From: an uncultured Candidatus Saccharibacteria bacterium
Lineage (GTDB): Bacteria; Patescibacteriota; Saccharimonadia; Saccharimonadales; Saccharimonadaceae
NCBI GenBank assembly: GCA_947095985.1
Contig: CAMUPZ010000020.1
Coordinates: 1-12,015, forward strand
Direction of reading: 5' to 3'
DNA length: 12,015 nucleotides
In this document: one piece after another, positions 1 to 7,442 of the stretch
Position numbering within the stretch: the first letter of the stretch is position 1
Layout: each line of letters begins with the position of its first letter
Notes under the pieces: model-generated
What the model was told of the DNA's origin: nothing
What the model saw: the letters and a program-made list of their open reading frames with translations, nothing else
Database searches by the model: none
Translations under genes and position numbers: made by a program

Positions 1-2
1 AA

Positions 3-2201
3 AGCACGGTGCCAGCAAGCTTTGATGACGACGAGCCATTTGTGCTGGACGCGCGACCATTACGTGGCGTGCTCAGCCAGGGTATGTTGGCGGCGGCTGA
101 CGAGCTGGGTATCGGCACGGATCACGAGGGAATTGTTGAGATTCATGAACGCGACGTGCCGGCGGGCGTTGAGCTCACGGCGGGTGCTGGTTTCGCGGAA
201 ATGTTTGGTTTGGACGACTGTGTGCTGGATATTGAGAATAAGATGTTTACTCACCGGCCGGATTGCTTTGGGCAGCTCGGCGTGGCGCGCGAGATTGCTG
301 GGATTTTTCACCAGCAGTTTACTAGTCCTGATTGGTATAAATCAGAGCAGAAGTTTGCTGATGCCGAAGGTCTAGAATTGACAGTAACGAACGATGCGCC
401 AGAATTAGTGCCGCGGTTCATGACAGTAGCGTTTCGCGATGTTACCGTGCAACCAAGCCCGCTGTGGCTGCAATGCCAGTTGGTGGCGATGGGCGGCAAG
501 CCGATCAACAACATTGTCGATGCCACGAATTACATGATGCTGATGACGGCACAGCCAACGCATGCCTATGATTATGATAAATTGCGTGGGCATAAACTTG
601 AAGCGCGGATGGCTCGTGACGGCGAGAAAGTCAGTTTGCTCAATGGCAAAGAGTATGAGCTGATAAATGACGACATCGTCATAGCTGATGGCGAGGGTGT
701 GATTGGTTTGGCGGGAATTATGGGCGGTACCGACACCGAGGTTTCAAATGACACCAAAAATATTGTCCTAGAATGCGCTAACTTTGACATGTATGCACTA
801 CGCCGCACGGCCATGCGCCACGGTATTTTTACCGACGCGCTGACGCGGTTTAATAAGGGTCAGTCGCCGCTCCAAAATGCTGCCGTATTGAAGCAGCTGA
901 TGAGTATGGTTGGCGGTGTGCAGGCTAGCGAAGTGTTTGATTTGAAGCAGTTTGATGACTGGCTTGATGATTATTTTGATGGAAAATATACACCAGCAAA
1001 TATTGATATTGATAGTAAGTTTATCAATGAGAGATTGGGCTTGGACTTGTCTGACGATGATATTTGCAACTTGTTGAATAACGTGGAAATAAAGAGCCAT
1101 GGTCCGGAAGAAGAATTGGATTATATTTGTATCCAATCGCCGTTTTGGCGCACCGACCTTGAACTGCCGGAGGACATTGTCGAAGAGGTCGGCCGGCTAT
1201 ATGGCTTTGACAAATTGCCGCGTCAATTACCAATGCGCAGCATCAAGCCAGCGCCGAGGAATCCGCGCCGCCAGCTTAAGCAGGCTATTCGCCAGAGTTT
1301 GTCGCGCGCTGGCGCCAACGAAGTCTTGACCTATAGCTTCGTCCACGAACGCGTCCTGAAAAACGCCGAGCAGGACGTTGCTCAGGCATACAAATTATCA
1401 AACGCCCTCAGCCCTGACTTGCAATATTACCGCTTGACGGTGCTACCGAGTTTGCTCGACAAGGTTCACGCCAATATCAAGGCCGGTCATGATGAATTTG
1501 CCTTGTTTGAAATGGGCAAGGGACATATCAAAATGCATGGCTTGGGCGAAGATGATTTGCCAGAAGCCAGCCAGTTCACTGATATCGTCTATGCTGCCAA
1601 AAAGCCAGGCACGGGTGCGCCATTTTACAAAATTCGTCGCTTGGTTGAACAGTTGGCGCATGATCTTGGTACTGAGTTAGTATTTAAGCCGATTGAACAA
1701 GAGCTTAATTTCTCAGTCACGGCACCGTTTGACCAACCACGCAGTGCACTGGTCGAGACAACCGATGGGCAGTTCATCGGTATGGTTGGCGAACTGAAGC
1801 AGTCGGTCATCAAGAACTTCAAATTGCCAGCGTACGTAGCGGCGGCTAGCCTGGACACAGCTGGTTTGGAGGCTGTTTACGCCAAGCGAGGTAGTCATTA
1901 CCAGCCGCTGAGCCGCTATCCGTCGACGACACGGGATATATCGCTGAAGATGAATTCGGCGGTTGATTATGCGTCGGTGTATGCGTGCGCTGAGGAAGTT
2001 GCGAAAAAATACCGCGAATTGCAGATTAGTATCACGCCAATCGCGATTTATCAGCCGAAGGACGATGATTCAACAAAAACCGTAACCTTGAGTGTCAAAT
2101 TTACTAGCGCCGAGCGAACTTTGGCGGATAAGGATACTGCGCCGATAATTGAAGAAATAGCAGCCATGGCAGCGGAAGAGTTTGATGCCGCGCAGGTTTA
2201 G
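3..2201 (+). CDS. pheT: Phenylalanine--tRNA ligase beta subunit, 5'-truncated by window edge
   Basis: Beta chain of the alpha2-beta2 cytosolic enzyme that charges tRNA(Phe) with phenylalanine. The reading frame is open from base 3 with no plausible start. The first visible residues (STVPASFDDD, then LRGVLSQGMLAAADELG) lie inside the N-terminal OB-fold tRNA-binding domain, so roughly 80-90 residues are missing; the family is usually about 800 long and 733 codons are seen here. The core motif THRPDCFGQLGVAREIAG follows the OB fold. The B3/B4 and B5 regions come next, then the GRLYGFDKLP segment leading into the catalytic-like core. The C-terminal FDX-ACB anticodon-binding domain (YPSTTRDISLKM to SAERTLADKD) is complete and ends in TAG. 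pheS would be expected upstream. A new promoter begins 9 bases after the stop, so the next gene has its own start. Family assignment is very secure. Confidence 0.96.
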   Translation, partial: STVPASFDDDEPFVLDARPLRGVLSQGMLAAADELGIGTDHEGIVEIHERDVPAGVELTAGAGFAEMFGLDDCVLDIENKMFTHRPDCFGQLGVAREIAGIFHQQFTSPDWYKSEQKFADAEGLELTVTNDAPELVPRFMTVAFRDVTVQPSPLWLQCQLVAMGGKPINNIVDATNYMMLMTAQPTHAYDYDKLRGHKLEARMARDGEKVSLLNGKEYELINDDIVIADGEGVIGLAGIMGGTDTEVSNDTKNIVLECANFDMYALRRTAMRHGIFTDALTRFNKGQSPLQNAAVLKQLMSMVGGVQASEVFDLKQFDDWLDDYFDGKYTPANIDIDSKFINERLGLDLSDDDICNLLNNVEIKSHGPEEELDYICIQSPFWRTDLELPEDIVEEVGRLYGFDKLPRQLPMRSIKPAPRNPRRQLKQAIRQSLSRAGANEVLTYSFVHERVLKNAEQDVAQAYKLSNALSPDLQYYRLTVLPSLLDKVHANIKAGHDEFALFEMGKGHIKMHGLGEDDLPEASQFTDIVYAAKKPGTGAPFYKIRRLVEQLAHDLGTELVFKPIEQELNFSVTAPFDQPRSALVETTDGQFIGMVGELKQSVIKNFKLPAYVAAASLDTAGLEAVYAKRGSHYQPLSRYPSTTRDISLKMNSAVDYASVYACAEEVAKKYRELQISITPIAIYQPKDDDSTKTVTLSVKFTSAERTLADKDTAPIIEEIAAMAAEEFDAAQV

Positions 2202-2209
2202 GCGGGCGA

Positions 2210-2238
2210 TTGTTGTGCTTGGTAAAAATTGTTATAAT
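2210..2238 (+). promoter_or_regulatory. Sigma70-type promoter of the FKBP-trxB-ppa operon
   Basis: TTGTTG (2210-2215), a 17-base spacer and a perfect TATAAT (2233-2238) predict a start near 2245. The untranslated leader would be about 18 bases and contains the Shine-Dalgarno site AAAGGAGG (about 2251-2258), placed well before the ATG at 2263. It begins just after the pheT stop, which suggests the operon is expressed independently of pheT. Confidence 0.78.
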
Positions 2239-2262
2239 TGGATAGGTAAATAAAGGAGGATT

Positions 2263-2940
2263 ATGGCAACAAGTAAAAGCCAAAGGATAGGCATTTGGGT
2301 GATTGCCGGCATGATGTTTTTAGGAACTGTTGGCGGATTTATCGCTATGATGGTGCAGCCAGGCAATGACGCCAAAGACCAGGCAGCACTGAAGAAGGCG
2401 CAGGATGAGTACACTAAAGCCAACGATGAGCATAAGAAAAAAGTAGAAGCTCAGGCGGGCGAACTGAGTCAAAAATACTACAGTAAATTTTCTGAGTTCA
2501 GTTCGCGAGTCGGTGCGTTTGAGGCTGGCGGCGTTAAAGAACTTGGCAAAGAAGATTTGTTGGAGGGCGACGGAGTAGAAGTCAAAGATGATACTAAATT
2601 GGCGGTTTATTATATTGGCTGGAACCCTAAGGGAGAGATTTTTGATCAATCAATTGCCGATGGAAAATTGAAAGCGCCGCTTAACATGAATGGTCCAGCG
2701 AAAACTGCCGTGATTCAAGGCTGGAAAGAGGGGCTGATTGGCATGAAGATTGGTGGCGTACGCGAATTGACAATTCCAGCAGATAAGGCATACGGAAATC
2801 AGGCTCAGGGCGATAAGATTCCTGCTAATTCGCCGCTGAAATTTGTGGTAATGGCTATTGAAAAGCCAGCGGAAATTCCGCAGCCAGAAATGCCAGAAAT
2901 TATCAAGCAGTATTATAGATCAAGGGGGCTACATGTCTAA
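2263..2940 (+). CDS. Membrane-anchored FKBP-type peptidyl-prolyl cis-trans isomerase
   Basis: Predicted to speed cis-trans isomerisation of prolyl bonds, probably on the outer face of the membrane. The 225-residue protein has a short basic N-terminus (MATSKSQR), one hydrophobic segment at about residues 9-31 without an obvious cleavage site, and a charged Lys/Glu/Gln-rich helix at about 36-75 that looks like a stalk or coiled coil. The FKBP domain spans about 97-200. Family hallmarks are visible: YYIGWNPKGEIFDQS, VIQGWKEGLIGMKIGGVREL (Val-Ile and Trp154 of the ligand pocket), IPADKAYGNQ (Tyr177) and PLKFVVMAIE. A tail of about 25 residues with PQPEMPEIIKQYY follows. The start is set by ATG after AAAGGAGG. 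Its last 8 bases overlap trxB, whose Shine-Dalgarno site lies inside this gene, so translation is probably coupled. The family is secure; the substrate is unknown. Confidence 0.88.
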   Translation: MATSKSQRIGIWVIAGMMFLGTVGGFIAMMVQPGNDAKDQAALKKAQDEYTKANDEHKKKVEAQAGELSQKYYSKFSEFSSRVGAFEAGGVKELGKEDLLEGDGVEVKDDTKLAVYYIGWNPKGEIFDQSIADGKLKAPLNMNGPAKTAVIQGWKEGLIGMKIGGVRELTIPADKAYGNQAQGDKIPANSPLKFVVMAIEKPAEIPQPEMPEIIKQYYRSRGLHV

Positions 2941-3865
2941 AGAAGTTATTATCGTTGGCGCTGGTCCAAGCGCACTGACCGCAGCCATTTATCTGTCACG
3001 TGAAGATGTGCCGACGACACTGTATGAACGTGGCGTGGTTGGTGGTATGGCAGCTATCACTGACCAAATCGACAATTACCCAGGGTTTGCTGAGGGTGTG
3101 ACCGGCATGAAATTGGCGTCCGAGCTGCAGCAGCAAGCTGAGCGGTTCGGTGCGGAGATTGAGTATGGCGACGTTACAGAACTGAAGCAAGTTGACGGAG
3201 AATTGGAATTGACGATCGATGGTCAGCCAGTGCGCGCCAAAGCGGTACTGCTGGCGACTGGCTCAAATCACCGCAAGTTGGGCGTGCCAGGTGAAGATGA
3301 GTTGTATGGCCGCGGCGTGCATTACTGTGCAACGTGCGACGGTGCGTTTTATCGCGACAAGAGCTTGATCGTCGTTGGCGGCGGCAACTCGGCGGTGCAA
3401 GAAGCGATATTTTTGACCCGCTATGCCAGCCACATCGACCTGTTGGTACGCAGTAAATTGCGTGCCAGCGATGTCCTACAAAAAGAGCTGCAAAAGTATG
3501 TCGATGAGGGCAAAATTACCGTCCATATCGGGGCGACAACTGATGAAATTATCGTCAAAGACGACAAATTCTACGGTGTCAAATCGACCCAAAACGGCGA
3601 GCAAAAAGAATTTACTGCGGACGGTCTGTTCGTCTTCATCGGCCTCATCCCGAACACGCAGTTCTTGGCTGATTCAGACGTGGAGCTAGACCTCGGCGGA
3701 CACATCGTCACTGACGAACACTTGCGTACCAATGTCCCTGGTGTCTTTGCTTCGGGCGACGTCCGTTCCGGTGCGACCATGCAAATCGCTTCGGCGGTTG
3801 GCGAGGGTGCAGTCGCAGCGCTGCAGATTCGTGAATATTTACAAGAAAAAGCCAGAGAGGAGTAA
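2933..3865 (+). CDS. trxB: Thioredoxin reductase (NADPH motif atypical)
   Basis: Cytosolic FAD flavoenzyme that passes electrons from a pyridine nucleotide to thioredoxin. The start is the ATG at 2933, preceded by AAGGGGG (2922-2928). An in-frame start further upstream would only extend into the FKBP gene and add non-family residues. The product has 310 residues, a normal length. FAD-binding GAGPSALTAAIYLSRE lies at residues 9-24, the redox-active CATC at 132-135 (HYCATCDGAFY), the nucleotide-binding GGGNSA at 149-154, and the C-terminal FAD motif GVFASGDVRSG near residues 285-295. The usual HRRxxxRA loop that grips the NADPH phosphate reads VRSKLRA instead: one residue shorter and lacking the His and second Arg. 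Either cofactor preference has changed or the loop is simply divergent. Second gene of the FKBP-trxB-ppa operon; ppa starts 3 bases after its stop. Confidence 0.93.
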   Translation: MSKEVIIVGAGPSALTAAIYLSREDVPTTLYERGVVGGMAAITDQIDNYPGFAEGVTGMKLASELQQQAERFGAEIEYGDVTELKQVDGELELTIDGQPVRAKAVLLATGSNHRKLGVPGEDELYGRGVHYCATCDGAFYRDKSLIVVGGGNSAVQEAIFLTRYASHIDLLVRSKLRASDVLQKELQKYVDEGKITVHIGATTDEIIVKDDKFYGVKSTQNGEQKEFTADGLFVFIGLIPNTQFLADSDVELDLGGHIVTDEHLRTNVPGVFASGDVRSGATMQIASAVGEGAVAALQIREYLQEKAREE

Positions 3866-3868
3866 AAC

Positions 3869-4402
3869 ATGGCAGACTTTAACCAAATTTTGACACCTGG
3901 TGACGTGGAAAACGGCATCGTCAATGTTGTCGTTGAAATCCCGCAAGGTTCAAACCACAAAATCGAGTGGAATCGTCAGCTGGCAGTCATGCAGCTGGAC
4001 CGCGTTGAGCCAGCAATTTTTGCCAAGCCAACTAACTATGGTTTCATCCCGCAGACCTTGGATGAGGACGGCGACGAATTGGACGCCTTGATCATCACCG
4101 ACCAGCCGCTGACAACAGGCATTTTCATGGAGGCAAAGGTTATCGGTGTGCTGGAATTTGTTGATGACGATGAGGTTGACGACAAAGTGATCGTGGTGCC
4201 AGCTGATGACCGCAATACTGGCGATGCTATCAATTCGTTGGAAGACTTACCGTCACAACTGCTCAAGCAGATTGAGCATCATTTCAATCACTACAAAGAT
4301 TTGAAGAAGCTAGGCTCGACCGTCGTCAAAGGTTTTGGCGATGTTGAACGAGCCAAGCAAATCATTCGCGATTCAATCACTCGCTGGAACGAGCAAGCGT
4401 AA
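3869..4402 (+). CDS. ppa: Inorganic pyrophosphatase, family I
   Basis: Hydrolyses pyrophosphate to two phosphates, pulling biosynthetic reactions such as aminoacylation and nucleic acid synthesis forward; Mg-dependent and cytosolic. The 177-residue product is typical of bacterial family I. Expected active-site residues are present: Glu23 and Lys31 (EIPQGSNHKIE), Arg45, Tyr57 (NYGFIP), the metal-binding signature DEDGDELD with Asp67, Asp69 and Asp72, the acidic stretch before KVIVVP, and the C-terminal HYKDLKKLG supplying Tyr and Lys. The ATG at 3869 follows AGAGAGGAG (3854-3862), which overlaps the trxB stop. Last gene of its operon. It converges on rel with a 10-base gap, and no intrinsic terminator is visible. 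Confidence 0.96.
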   Translation: MADFNQILTPGDVENGIVNVVVEIPQGSNHKIEWNRQLAVMQLDRVEPAIFAKPTNYGFIPQTLDEDGDELDALIITDQPLTTGIFMEAKVIGVLEFVDDDEVDDKVIVVPADDRNTGDAINSLEDLPSQLLKQIEHHFNHYKDLKKLGSTVVKGFGDVERAKQIIRDSITRWNEQA

Positions 4403-4412
4403 AACTCGTTAC

Positions 4413-5939
4413 TTATCTGTTTCGGAATAACGACGAAACGCCGTCGGTTAATCCAGTCAAACGTCCGAGTACGCCGCCGCTTTTTGACAATTGCATACGT
4501 AGTTTGTTTTTGGCGTGCGGCGTGATGACCATGTCGCGCCAGGCCAGTTTTGGCTTGGCGGATTTGCTGGTTAAGACTTCGACGACATCGCCGTGCTGTA
4601 GCTCGTAATTGAACGGTTTCATTACGCCATTGACCTTGAAGCCACTGGCGTGTGCTGCGATGTCAGAGTGAATGCGGTAAGCATAATCTAGCGGGAAAGC
4701 ACCGCGCGGCAAATCATAGATATCACCCTTTGGAGAATAAACGAAGATGCGGTCTGAGAACAATTTCATGCGGAATTTATCAGAGTCGAATCGTTTGCCT
4801 TCGCCCGCCAACGCTGCCGCTTCCTGAAGCTCACGAATCCACGACAAATCTGCTGGCATAGAACCTATGCGACCTTTTTTGTAAGCGTCGGTCAATTTCT
4901 GCTCATTGTAATGGAAGCTGGCCGCCAAACCACGCTCAGCGTATTCGTGCATTTCTTTGGTGCGAATTTGAAATTCAACAATTTGCCCACTCGGCGTTTG
5001 TACCGTGGTGTGTAAACTTTGGTAGCCATTCGGCTTTGGGTTAGCAACGTAATCTTTGATCCGCTCATACATCGGCTGATACATGTCGTGCAAAATCCCT
5101 AAGACCAAATAGCCTGTCGATAAATCATCGACAATAACCCGCAGCGCAATTAAATCATAAATCTTATCAATATCACCGACCTTATCAAGTTTTTTGAACA
5201 GGCTGTACACACTTTTGACGCGGCCGTCCATCTGGAAAACCAGTTTTTCTTCCTTCAGTCGTGCCTCGACTTCACGGCGAACACGGTCCAGTTTTCGCTG
5301 CGATTTTTTCAATCGGCTATCCATCAAACTTTTAGTGCGGTGAAAATCTTTCGGCATCAAATATTTGAAACTCAATTCTTCCAGCTGTACACGCACGCGA
5401 CCCATGTTCAATCGGTCTGCCAGCGGTGCAAACACCTCGATCGTCTCGCGGGCAATTTTCTTCTGCTTCTCTGGTGACATAAACTGTAGCGTCCGCATAT
5501 TGTGCAAGCGATCCGCTAGTTTAATGATAATCACTCGCACATCTTCACCGACTGCGATCATCAATTTAGTCAAATTGTCCTTGGTGTGCGGCAAATAGCT
5601 GTCCAGGCTACGCATGCCAGCGCGGGCCTGTGAAACCTTAGTCACGCCATCCACCAAAAACGCCACGTCTCGTCCAAATAAACTCTCCAACTCATCCAGC
5701 GTTGCGTCGGTGTCCTCGACCGTGTCATGCAGCACGCCCGCCACCACCGTGTCGATGTCCATACCCCACTCAATCAAAATCTCGGCCACCGCCAACGGGT
5801 GATTGATATACGGCTCACCGCTTTTGCGTTTTTGTCCAGCGTGCTTTTCCGTGGCGTAATCGATTGCGCTTGCTAAAACCAATACTGGCACTTCGTCGTA
5901 CTTTTGCTCGGCTACTGATAGCAGTTCTTCACGCGTCAT
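4413..5939 (-). CDS. rel: Bifunctional (p)ppGpp synthetase/hydrolase, C-terminally short Rel
   Basis: Makes and degrades the alarmone (p)ppGpp. The 508-residue product starts at MTREELLS (ATG at 5939-5937); earlier in-frame starts lie inside gap and are unlikely. The HD hydrolase domain at about 25-150 keeps its metal ligands: His47 (YINHP), His71-Asp72 within HDTVEDT, and Asp143 in LADRLHN. The synthetase domain at about 235-345 has GRVKSVYS, YDLIALRVIV, NGYQSLHTTV and VEFQIRT, so both activities look intact. The TGS domain follows at about 395-457 (FVYSPKGDIYDLP through HGDVVEVLTS). The protein ends about 50 residues later, so the helical, zinc-finger/conserved-Cys and ACT/RRM domains of full-length Rel (about 700-750 residues) are absent. 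No Shine-Dalgarno site precedes the ATG, and the predicted start site is the A of the ATG. Divergent from gap, convergent with ppa. Confidence 0.93.
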   Translation of the reverse strand: MTREELLSVAEQKYDEVPVLVLASAIDYATEKHAGQKRKSGEPYINHPLAVAEILIEWGMDIDTVVAGVLHDTVEDTDATLDELESLFGRDVAFLVDGVTKVSQARAGMRSLDSYLPHTKDNLTKLMIAVGEDVRVIIIKLADRLHNMRTLQFMSPEKQKKIARETIEVFAPLADRLNMGRVRVQLEELSFKYLMPKDFHRTKSLMDSRLKKSQRKLDRVRREVEARLKEEKLVFQMDGRVKSVYSLFKKLDKVGDIDKIYDLIALRVIVDDLSTGYLVLGILHDMYQPMYERIKDYVANPKPNGYQSLHTTVQTPSGQIVEFQIRTKEMHEYAERGLAASFHYNEQKLTDAYKKGRIGSMPADLSWIRELQEAAALAGEGKRFDSDKFRMKLFSDRIFVYSPKGDIYDLPRGAFPLDYAYRIHSDIAAHASGFKVNGVMKPFNYELQHGDVVEVLTSKSAKPKLAWRDMVITPHAKNKLRMQLSKSGGVLGRLTGLTDGVSSLFRNR

Positions 5940-5968
5940 GTATTTATTATACAACTTTGTAGTATAAT
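5940..5968 (+). promoter_or_regulatory. gap promoter, overlapping the rel promoter
   Basis: A perfect TATAAT lies at 5963-5968 on the + strand, with no recognisable -35 at 16-18 bases (GTATTT at 5940-5945). The predicted start near 5975 gives a leader of about 33 bases carrying GGGGAGGG (5997-6004) ahead of the gap ATG. The poor -35 suggests a need for an activator or a weak basal level; the true start could differ. Confidence 0.5.
5946..5968. repeat. Inverted repeat formed by the two divergent -10 boxes
   Basis: ATTATACAAC (5946-5955) and GTAGTATAAT (5959-5968) match as an inverted repeat at 9 of 10 positions around a TTT centre. Each arm holds the -10 of one of the two divergent genes, so the dyad is either a symmetric bidirectional promoter core or an operator. 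Confidence 0.7.
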
Positions 5969-5974
5969 TAAGAA
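5946..5974 (-). promoter_or_regulatory. rel promoter, predicted leaderless
   Basis: On the minus strand a perfect TATAAT (5951 to 5946) has a weak TTCTTA (5974 to 5969) 17 bases upstream. Counting 7 bases from the end of the -10 lands on 5939, the A of the rel ATG, which agrees with the absence of a Shine-Dalgarno site. Confidence 0.6.
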
Positions 5975-6007
5975 AAGCTAAAGCGAAATACCTAACGGGG
6001 AGGGCAT

Positions 6008-7030
6008 ATGTCAGTAACAAGAATAGCAATTAACGGCTTTGGGCGGATTGGGCGCAATGCGTTTAAGATTGCGCGTGAGCGAAGCGACCTAGAGATTGTG
6101 GCGATTAACGATTTGACGGATACGAAGACGCTGGCGTATTTGCTCAAGCATGACAGCAATTATGGTGAGTACAGTCGGCAGGTTGATTTTACGGAAAATG
6201 AGTTAATAGTTGAAGGCCAGGCGGTTAAAGTCCTAGCAGAGAAAGACCCAGCGAATTTGCCGTGGGGCGATATGAATATTGACGTGGTGATTGAATCTAC
6301 CGGATTCTTTACTGATAAAGACGGCGCAGGTAAGCATCTGACAGCGGGCGCCAAGCGCGTGGTTATCAGCGGGCCGACTAAATCTGACGGCGTCGATACG
6401 ATTGTGCTAGGTGCTAATGATAGTAAAATCAAGGACGCAACGCCGATTGTTTCTAACGCCAGTTGTACTACCAACAGTTTGGGTGCGGTGATGGCGGTTC
6501 TGGACGCAGAGTTTGGCGTGGAAAAGTCAATGCTGACAACAGTGCACAGTTATACTGCCAGTCAAAGGTTGCAGGACGCACCTGCTAAAGATCTGCGTGA
6601 AGGTCGCAATGCCGCCGAAAACATTGTCCCGACTACGACTGGCGCCGCAATTGCTGTAACTAAAACCTTGCCGCAATTAACTGGAAAATTTGACGGACTT
6701 AGCGTACGTGTCCCAACTCCAGTGGTTTCTCTCAGCGACGTGACGGCACTTCTCCAACGTGACGTGACGGTTGAGCATATAAATGAAGCCTTCAAAAAAG
6801 CTGCACAAAGTAATTTTTACCAGGGTATTTTGGGGGTTTCTGAGGAACCTTTGGTGAGCCGTGATTTTATCGGCAATTCATATTCTGGGATTGTCGACCT
6901 TCCATTGACGAAGGTAGTTGGTGGTAATTTGATCAAGGTTATGGTTTGGTATGACAATGAATGGGGCTATTCGAACCGGCTGGTTGAACTGGTGGCAGAT
7001 GTTGGACACTACTTGAAAAAGAGTGAATAA
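6008..7030 (+). CDS. gap: Glyceraldehyde-3-phosphate dehydrogenase, type I
   Basis: Oxidises glyceraldehyde-3-phosphate to 1,3-bisphosphoglycerate with NAD in lower glycolysis; cytosolic homotetramer in this family. The 340-residue product is of normal length. The N-terminal Rossmann motif AINGFGRIGRNAFK is followed by NDLTD, whose Asp fits NAD rather than NADP. The catalytic SNASCTTN gives Cys153, and His180 lies in TTVHSYTASQ. The phosphate-binding segment RNAAENIVPTTTGAA and the C-terminal WYDNEWGYSNR are intact. The position after QRLQD carries Ala-Pro where many NAD enzymes have Leu-Pro, a mild variation. The ATG at 6008 follows GGGGAGGG with ideal spacing. It stands alone after the divergent rel promoter. 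No U-tract terminator is evident on the + strand after its stop. Confidence 0.96.
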   Translation: MSVTRIAINGFGRIGRNAFKIARERSDLEIVAINDLTDTKTLAYLLKHDSNYGEYSRQVDFTENELIVEGQAVKVLAEKDPANLPWGDMNIDVVIESTGFFTDKDGAGKHLTAGAKRVVISGPTKSDGVDTIVLGANDSKIKDATPIVSNASCTTNSLGAVMAVLDAEFGVEKSMLTTVHSYTASQRLQDAPAKDLREGRNAAENIVPTTTGAAIAVTKTLPQLTGKFDGLSVRVPTPVVSLSDVTALLQRDVTVEHINEAFKKAAQSNFYQGILGVSEEPLVSRDFIGNSYSGIVDLPLTKVVGGNLIKVMVWYDNEWGYSNRLVELVADVGHYLKKSE

Positions 7031-7041
7031 AACCCTATTCT

Positions 7042-7077
7042 AAAAAGGAAATAACCCCGCACCGTGGTGGTGTGGGG
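7042..7077 (-). terminator. Probable intrinsic terminator of the small membrane-protein gene
   Basis: Arms at 7055-7063 (CCCCGCACC) and 7069-7077 (GGTGTGGGG) enclose a 5-base loop. Read on the minus strand, the stem is followed by TTATTTCCTTTTT (7054 to 7042), as expected for an intrinsic terminator, with one A-C mismatch in the stem. On the + strand that position is a G-U wobble but no U-tract follows, so any effect on gap transcripts would be through the hairpin alone. Confidence 0.55.
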
Positions 7078-7140
7078 ACGCCAGATCTTGACGATTTCAC
7101 AGAGTATTTTTTACGTACGCCTTCTGCTGGCGCGAGCATT

Positions 7141-7335
7141 TCAGCCCTCCTCGGACCCTTCGGGCCCTTCGGACTCATCGCCCCCATTGACTCCAAAGGA
7201 GTTCATCAGGTTCATCAGGTCTTTTTCCATCTCTTTTTTGGTGACCTTTCTATGGTACAGTGTTGTGCCTGATGCCGCGAGCAGGCCAGCGATTATGGCG
7301 ACAGCTACGGCTACAGCCGAAGCAGTGGTGGGCAT
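7141..7335 (-). CDS. Small single-pass membrane protein, unknown function
   Basis: Not recognised. The 64-residue product starts MPTTASAVAVAVAIIAGLLA: residues about 5-27 form one hydrophobic Ala/Val/Ile/Leu segment. A basic stretch follows (YHRKVTKKEMEKD), which by the positive-inside rule would place the C-terminus in the cytoplasm, then a short amphipathic stretch with LMNLMNS and a Gly/Glu/Ser-rich acidic tail (GGDESEGPEGSEEG). Small tandem repeats in the DNA encode LMN-LMN and the Gly-Pro-Glu-Gly tail. Evidence that it is real: AAGGAGA (plus-strand 7341-7347) sits 6 bases before the ATG, a strong promoter lies about 100 bases upstream on the same strand, and a terminator-like hairpin follows. 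It lies opposite and upstream of rpiB. A signal-anchor, stress or interaction role is possible, but nothing in the sequence shows it. Confidence 0.68.
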   Translation of the reverse strand: MPTTASAVAVAVAIIAGLLAASGTTLYHRKVTKKEMEKDLMNLMNSFGVNGGDESEGPEGSEEG

Positions 7336-7361
7336 AACTTTCTCCTTCCAGAGAAAATTCT

Positions 7362-7390
7362 GAGGTGCAGCCTTTCAAAGCCGCGACCTC
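7362..7390 (-). other. Leader hairpin upstream of the small membrane-protein gene
   Basis: On the minus-strand RNA, GAGGUcGCGGCUU pairs with AAGGCUGCACCUC: 12 pairs with one bulged C, two wobbles and a 3-base loop. It lies 15 bases upstream of the Shine-Dalgarno site. A smaller AACTC/GAGTT stem is at 7401-7415. Confidence 0.5.
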
Positions 7391-7416
7391 AAGTGGAGTG
7401 AACTCTCCGCGAGTTT

Positions 7417-7435
7417 GCTTTTCGGTTTGAAAAGC
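7417..7435 (-). other. 5'-terminal hairpin of the small membrane-protein transcript
   Basis: GCTTTTC and GAAAAGC form a perfect 7-base stem with loop AAACC on the minus strand. It begins one base after the predicted start site near 7436, so the RNA would open with a hairpin, a feature known to protect transcripts from 5'-end-dependent decay. Confidence 0.5.
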
Positions 7436-7442
7436 TAATATA

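Noticed and set aside
2858..2932. Longer trxB start inside the FKBP gene
   Set aside because: The added residues do not resemble the family; the ATG at 2933 with AAGGGGG upstream gives the standard N-terminus leading to GAGPSA.
5940..6029. Longer rel start adding 30 residues
   Set aside because: It would place the start inside gap and across both promoters; MTREELL is the normal type of Rel N-terminus.
7064..7363. Plus-strand ORF of 99 codons opposite the small membrane-protein gene
   Set aside because: It starts at GTG without a ribosome site or promoter and has a low-complexity product; the minus-strand frame has a promoter, a Shine-Dalgarno site and an ATG.
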